Source of the DNA: Siphonodentalium dalli
Taxonomy: Eukaryota; Mollusca; Scaphopoda; Gadilida; Siphonodentaliidae
Length of the DNA stretch: 64,000 nt
Reading direction: 5' to 3'
NCBI GenBank assembly: GCA_032622095.1
Contig: CP136069.1
Coordinates: forward strand, 4,948,976-5,012,975
The position numbers and the translations under genes were made by a program. Each line of letters begins with the position of its first letter. Position 1 is the stretch's first letter. The notes beneath the pieces were generated by a model. That model searched no databases and was not told where the DNA came from. It was given only the letters and a program-made list of their open reading frames with translations. This document shows positions 59,560-64,000 of the stretch, piece by piece.

Positions 59560-60777
59560 CAGTAATGCCATAAATCATTGACTCCTTAACCACAGCAGAA
59601 TTATAGGTAACTTTTCAGGATTTAGTCGAAAATATGGCTTGTTGCCATTCATCGGAAAGCTCTTGTTTGCTTTTTTCTGTTTGTCATTCTTGGTTATAAT
59701 CAATGTTTGGGGGAAAAAAACATAAAAAGTATTTAGCGTAAATTTATGTAGGAGAACTTTGAGGTGACTGGAAAACTGGATCATATCAAATTTCATTGCC
59801 TGCCTGCCTGTGTGATACCAATGAACTGAACCTGCCTGCCTGTGTGATACCAATGAACTGGACCTGCCTGTCTGTGTGATAACAATGAACTGAACCTGCC
59901 TGCCTGTGTGATACATGTACCAATGAACTGGACCTGCCTGCCTGTGTGATACCAATGAACTGAACATGCCTGCCTGTGTGATACCAATGAACTGAACCTG
60001 CCTGCATGTGTGATACCAATGAACTGGACCTGCCTGCCTGTGTGATACCAATGAACTGGACCTGCCTGCCTGTGTGATACCAATGAACTGAACCTGCCTG
60101 TGTGATACCAATGAACTGGACCTACCTGCCTGTGTGATACCAATGAACTGGACCAGAGATTTAGTTTTTTATTTGCATCTAAAACAGCTTTAAATATCTT
60201 CAGCAGAAGAAATTCATCAAAAGCAACAAATTTTGCAGTTTGGGGATCATAGAGAAACTGTTGCTAATGGGATTCAAATCAGTCTCCGCCAACTGAAGTT
60301 CTAATGCTAAAAAGATATATAAATTCAGCTCCTGACTTTACGTGGGTAAATAACCTTTACATAACTGATATCGTTAAGTGTAAAAATTCATTATATTTTT
60401 AAATTGACAGGTAAATACAGTTTCATGTGGTCTTTGTTAGGGTAATGATAGCATATGTTTATATCAAGTCCATTTAACCTTTTCTATACTAAATGGATTC
60501 TCCCAGTCAGTTCAAAAGTGTACATTGGTGTACAGTGTATTATTGATTTGAAGGGATGTATAGCAGACGGCAAAAAATTAATGTACAGAAGGAGTCATTT
60601 TTATTGTAGGAACTGTTTAGATAATAAGATAAAAATACGAACAGCTGAATATTATATATGGAATAACTCGGTGAGAACTTTCCTATGAATGGCAACAAGC
60701 CATATTTCCGACTAAATCCTGAAAAATTACCTATAATTATGCTGTGGTTAAGGAGTCCATTATTTAGAGCATTACTG
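59560..60777. mobile_element. Long family A element (arms about 1 kb apart)
   Basis: The left arm (CAGTAATGCCATAAATCATT...GGAAAGCTCT) and the right arm (GAGAACTTTCCTATGAATGG...AGAGCATTACTG) are in the orientation of one A element but separated by about 1 kb. That DNA contains the 32-bp minisatellite. It is either a longer parental form or a MITE interrupted at its centre; no transposase is recognisable and no target duplication was found at the inner edges. Confidence 0.6.
59790..60150. repeat. 32-bp minisatellite, about 11 copies
   Basis: Unit CCTGCCTGCCTGTGTGATAC plus CAATGAACTGRA, with one 6-bp insertion (ATGTAC) and a few short units. The minus frames of 77-178 codons through it are repeat-driven. 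Confidence 0.93.
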
Positions 60778-60833
60778 TATTCATCAATGATGCTTTAGTA
60801 TAAAAACCAACTTGCAACTGAAACAGTTTTTAC

Positions 60834-60933
60834 CTTCAGCAGCTGTTAATGAGGCTGCATCGATACTTCCAAGTAGAACACAATACACGGCGTAATATAA
60901 TCCAAAGAACAGCATAAAAGTAATCCGTTTCAT
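60834..60933 (-). CDS. Exon 1 of secreted/membrane precursor: signal peptide
   Basis: ATG at 60,933-60,931 with a purine at -3 (GGTGAAATGA). It encodes 33 residues: MKRITFMLFFGLYYAVYCVL, then LGSIDAASLTAAE. This is a classic signal peptide: basic n-region KR, a hydrophobic core at 5-22, and a likely cleavage after SIDA (residue 26). Donor GAAG|GTAAAAACTG leaves phase 1. Its carried-over G completes GAC at exon 2, and the same phase continues to exon 3, giving 160 residues in all. The product should enter the secretory pathway. Intron 1 (about 12 kb) holds satellite S2 and many MITEs. I do not recognise the protein; further 3' exons are missing or unplaced. Confidence 0.75.
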
Positions 60934-61316
60934 TTCACCAAGAATTCACAAAGTAAAAAGAACTAAATCCAAAGATTTAAATCCTCACTCACATGGATGC
61001 CATATTTTATTAATATTCAAAAGTTTTGCGCCACGGAGACGAGAGCGACACTTCTTACGAAGAGCGCATTTAATGGAGACCTGTGAAGGAGAGATGCTGG
61101 CGGGTTCCTACAATTGTGGCTATTGATCAAAACTAGAAGGCATCGCCGCGGTTACCATTCATGGTTATTGTAGATCAATGTCTCCTGTATTGGGAAATTG
61201 CCGGAGATACAGGACATGTGCCTGATATTATCACCTATGTGATATATAGGATGGTAAAAGGTGGTGATGGTTAGCAGCTGTTTGGTCACCAGGTGGATTC
61301 ATGTGTCCCCAATTAA
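60934..61316 (-). promoter_or_regulatory. Putative 5' UTR and promoter region
   Basis: Upstream of the exon 1 ATG. On the minus strand ATTAATAAAATATGG (about 61,004-61,018) is a TATA-like candidate 70-85 bp from the ATG. Farther upstream (about 61,025-61,160) the DNA is richer in CpG than its surroundings. Position alone suggests a promoter; no initiator is evident. Confidence 0.25.
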
Positions 61317-61449
61317 CAGGTAACATTTACTGACCAACAGGTAGGCTGTGTATTAGCATACAGGTAACATTTCCTGACCAACAGGTAGGCTGTGTATTAG
61401 CATACAGGTAACATTTCCTGACCAACAGTTAGGCTGTGTATTAGCATAT
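61317..61449. repeat. 44-bp tandem repeat, 3 copies
   Basis: CAGGTAACATTTCCTGACCA and ACAGGTAGGCTGTGTATTAG, then CATA, three times. Confidence 0.93.
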
Positions 61450-61689
61450 GAAAGCCTATTCACCAATGACGTCATAACCAATGTGATATACTACATGTAT
61501 ATAGATAATGCATGGCCTGGAGCCGATTATCCCAAAAATAGTTATCCGAGAGAATGAATATTAGTATTGGACGAGCCGTAGACAAGTAGACTACTCCTCC
61601 TCGAGGACCACTATTTTGGCATACATGTAGTCAATGACAAAACATGCATTACTTATTGCTATATTTATATACATTTATATTTATTTATA

Positions 61690-61864
61690 TATATTTAATA
61701 ATTCTCTTATACATGCGAGTCTTCCATAGGGAGCCTCGTTTATAAAAGAGAATGCACTGGCTTACAAAGGTCAAGGTCAATATTGTTAGGCCAATGAATT
61801 CTATTATATATGTGAGCCACTTAATTGGCACAGGGTTTTCTCAGAAGCTCCAGTCATGGAGGGG
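61690..61864. mobile_element. Family D' element, left end lost
   Basis: AATTCTCTTATACATGCGAG, GGAGCCTCGTTTATAAAAGA, GCACTGGCTTACAAAGGTCA, then CTCCAGTCATGGAGGGG-TTAA. It shares its right TTAA with the family B copy. Confidence 0.75.
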
Positions 61865-62225
61865 TTAACCCTTTACCCAACAGAACGGCCCTGTGCCAAT
61901 GCATTCTCTTATATATGCGAGTCGACCATAGGTCGCCTCGCATATATAAGAGAATGCATTGGCTTAACACATTAAAAATTATAAAATTGTTAAAGAATGT
62001 AAGAAAAAATGGTAAAAAGTGTTAAAAAAAGATTTTTTTTAGGCCAATGCATTCTCTTATATATGCATTGGCACAGGGCATAACTGTAACTATCGCAATG
62101 TGGTCAAGGAGCCGGTTCCAATGATATCCATATTTGTATGGTTCTATTGAGACAGGCCGAAGATATTTTAGGCTGTTGAAGCTTTATTTGGCCGGTTTTG
62201 GCCGGTTTGTTGGGTAAAGGGTTAA
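61865..62225. mobile_element. Family B MITE with one collapsed hairpin
   Basis: TTAA at 61,865-61,868 and 62,222-62,225. Hairpin 1 is intact (about 61,896-61,963). Hairpin 2 is reduced to CCAATGCATTCTCTTATATA followed by TGCATTGGCACAGGG, a deletion of the palindrome centre. Confidence 0.92.
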
Positions 62226-62263
62226 CAGGAAGCTATTGGCAGACTAATTGGAACTACAATGTA

Positions 62264-62477
62264 CAGTAATGCCCTAAATAATCGACTTCTTGACCACAGC
62301 AGAATTATGGGTAACTTTTCAGGATTTAGTTGGAAATATGGCTTGTTGCCATTCATCGGAATGTTCTCAGTGAGAGCTTTCCGATGAATGGCAATAAGCC
62401 ATATTTCCGACTAAATCCTGAAAAGTTACCCATAATTCTGCTGTGGTTAAGAAGTCGATTATTTAGGGCATTACTGT
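62264..62477. mobile_element. Family A MITE, complete
   Basis: CAGTAATGCCCTAAATAATC to CGATTATTTAGGGCATTACTG, TA on both sides; the arms of about 100 bp are nearly identical. Confidence 0.93.
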
Positions 62478-63340
62478 AATAACCTATTTATGACTTGATA
62501 TCGATACCTATATAAAAATCATTAGGTTAAAGTGATGTGAAACGTAAATTGAACCTCACAATTGAGTTCCCTGCGATATTCTGTGGAAAGACTGAATAAA
62601 ATAACCCCCATACACGAAATGCCCCAACCAGATATCAGTTTGTACTAATTATACGGCCACGTAACTAACTATTTACTTTCCCTCAATCGGGACGAATAAT
62701 TCCACTGTAAACGCGAAATAAATACACTAACGAGTTATCGTGTGCAGTCGCGGAAACACCCGAACACTTCCGACTTGGTCGGGATTGAGTCGGCTTTCGT
62801 TCTCAGAAAATAGCTTCCGTGGAGGGAGGCCGTTTGCTGGAATAGCGTAACATCAGCTTAATAAAACGAAAAACAAGCGGTATAGTCAATTCGAATGGGA
62901 GGGATTTAAAAGGAATTATTGCCTGAAATCACCAACGGAAGAACATTGACCGAGTTATGAAGGAATTATAATCAAAGTGGTCATGATCGAGCAATGAACA
63001 ACGGTAACAGTTGAAAATGTTACTATTTATAGAAATTTGTAATCGTTGCAGATCGTTGACCGATTTTATGATCGATATACAGCAGGTACAGTCTCGTGCA
63101 GAAAGAGTTGTCTTACATGTGTATTTCAAACTGTTTAATTACCTGTGCAATGCTACATGTGTGCCATATTGCTATTCACTATTCTAGTACAGACCGTATT
63201 TGTTTGGGACAGCGATGGTGATATAGATATCCATATGGAATTATGTTTTCTTCAATTTTTGAGTTTATATAGGCCCAAATAAATATACCATAAGATGGAC
63301 TCAATCATTGACAGTTAGAATTGGATGGAAGTAAAGAAGT
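62478..63340. other. Unique stretch with a CpG-richer patch
   Basis: At about 62,730-62,870 the DNA is clearly richer in CG dinucleotides than its surroundings (GTCGCGGAAACACCCGAAC, GGTCGGGATTGAGTCGGC). This could mark a promoter or exon of a gene outside the window. No exon could be supported on either strand. Confidence 0.35.
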
Positions 63341-63344
63341 GTTG

Positions 63345-64000
63345 TGTATTTGCACTAAGTATAAGCGCAATTGCTTTATGCTTAAGCGCAAATATTTGTA
63401 TGCAAATAAATAATAAATGTAAAAAAGACTCCCATGTGATTTGGTCTAAACTCAAATTAACTCAGGCCATAAAACATTACTCAAACATAGGTGAGGACTC
63501 CACCCAGAATCCCAGATCCCATACTAAGATGGATATTCAGACTGAGGAAACCAGTTGGAGATAGGTACATGTATTTGCTTAAGCATAATTCATTTCAATT
63601 ACGCTTAAGTGTAAATGAAATCCACTTAAGCGTAAATGAGTTGCGCTTAACCGTAATTCATATACACTCCCATTGAACTCCACATACTCAAGCTGAAATG
63701 GATGCAACCACATTACTAATGCCAGTAAGTTAACATACATCAGATTATACAAATATACATATAAGGTAAGACAGCCGATGAAATTATTGCTCTTAATATA
63801 ATTCCAATGTATTATGATAACGCATAAGTCAATTATGCTTAAGCGTAAATGATTACATTAAGCGTAACTGATTTATGCTTAAGCGTAAATTATTTACGCT
63901 TAAATGCAATTAGTTAATATAAAATGTGAAAATGAATCATTTGCGCTTAAGCGCAAGTATATGTCTATCAATATATTTGCGCTTAAGCGCAAATACCTAA
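63345..64000. repeat. Cluster of CTTAAG-centred motifs
   Basis: About a dozen occurrences of GCTTAAGCGYAAAT and close variants in both orientations, unevenly spaced. They include perfect palindromes TTTGCGCTTAAGCGCAA (about 63,940 and 63,976). The cluster reaches the window edge. Confidence 0.75.

Noticed and set aside
59575-60143. Minus frames up to 178 codons (GPVHWYHTGRQ repeats)
   Set aside because: They read through the 32-bp minisatellite and part of a family A arm; no signal of a protein.

Overview
The window looks like nuclear DNA of a marine invertebrate, probably a lophotrochozoan and perhaps a bivalve mollusc. The reasons are AT-rich sequence, very little coding capacity, GT-AG introns in the only convincing gene, many nested cut-and-paste DNA-transposon remnants and foldback MITEs, and large tandem arrays. 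There are no bacterial-style operons, Shine-Dalgarno sites or CRISPR arrays. The taxon is an inference; no marker gene is present.

Layout. From 1 to 8,148 there are short tandem duplications, foldback MITEs and a 41-bp minisatellite. From 8,149 to 25,590 lies one satellite (S1; 134-bp unit, about 130 copies, 17.4 kb) with local higher-order duplications. From 25,591 to 35,917 MITEs are nested in one another. From 36,050 to 50,970 there is more transposon debris, three or four non-autonomous hAT-like elements, a 160-bp array with paired YY1-like motifs, a 20-bp array and a 36-bp array. From 50,996 to 57,297 lies a second satellite (S2; 39/40-bp unit, about 158 copies). From 57,298 to 64,000 there are further MITEs, minisatellites and a cluster of CTTAAG-centred motifs.

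Genes. The only gene I can support is on the minus strand. Three exons (60,933-60,834, 48,841-48,737 and 40,181-39,906) have good splice sites, and their phase-1 junctions are mutually compatible. They give a 160-residue N-terminal part of an unrecognised secreted or type I membrane precursor, with a signal peptide, a furin-type RVKR site and a Thr/Pro-rich segment. Its first intron contains S2. A possible terminal exon at 36,049-35,938 reads well but does not join directly in frame.

Repeat families used below (my labels). A: long-TIR foldback element starting CAGTAATGCCCTAA, flanked by TA (Tc1/mariner/pogo-like). B, C, D and D': small elements flanked by TTAA with CCCTTT or CCCTTCC ends (piggyBac-like); B, C and D' carry the same hairpin of about 68 bp. 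E: dispersed element with inverted GCAGAATGAGGTCCCCAGAG modules. F: element starting near CTGCCCCCATAGCC and ending in C-runs. hAT-like: elements with 8-bp target duplications. Several tandem arrays adjoin, or visibly grow out of, parts of these MITEs, which is the main theme of the window.
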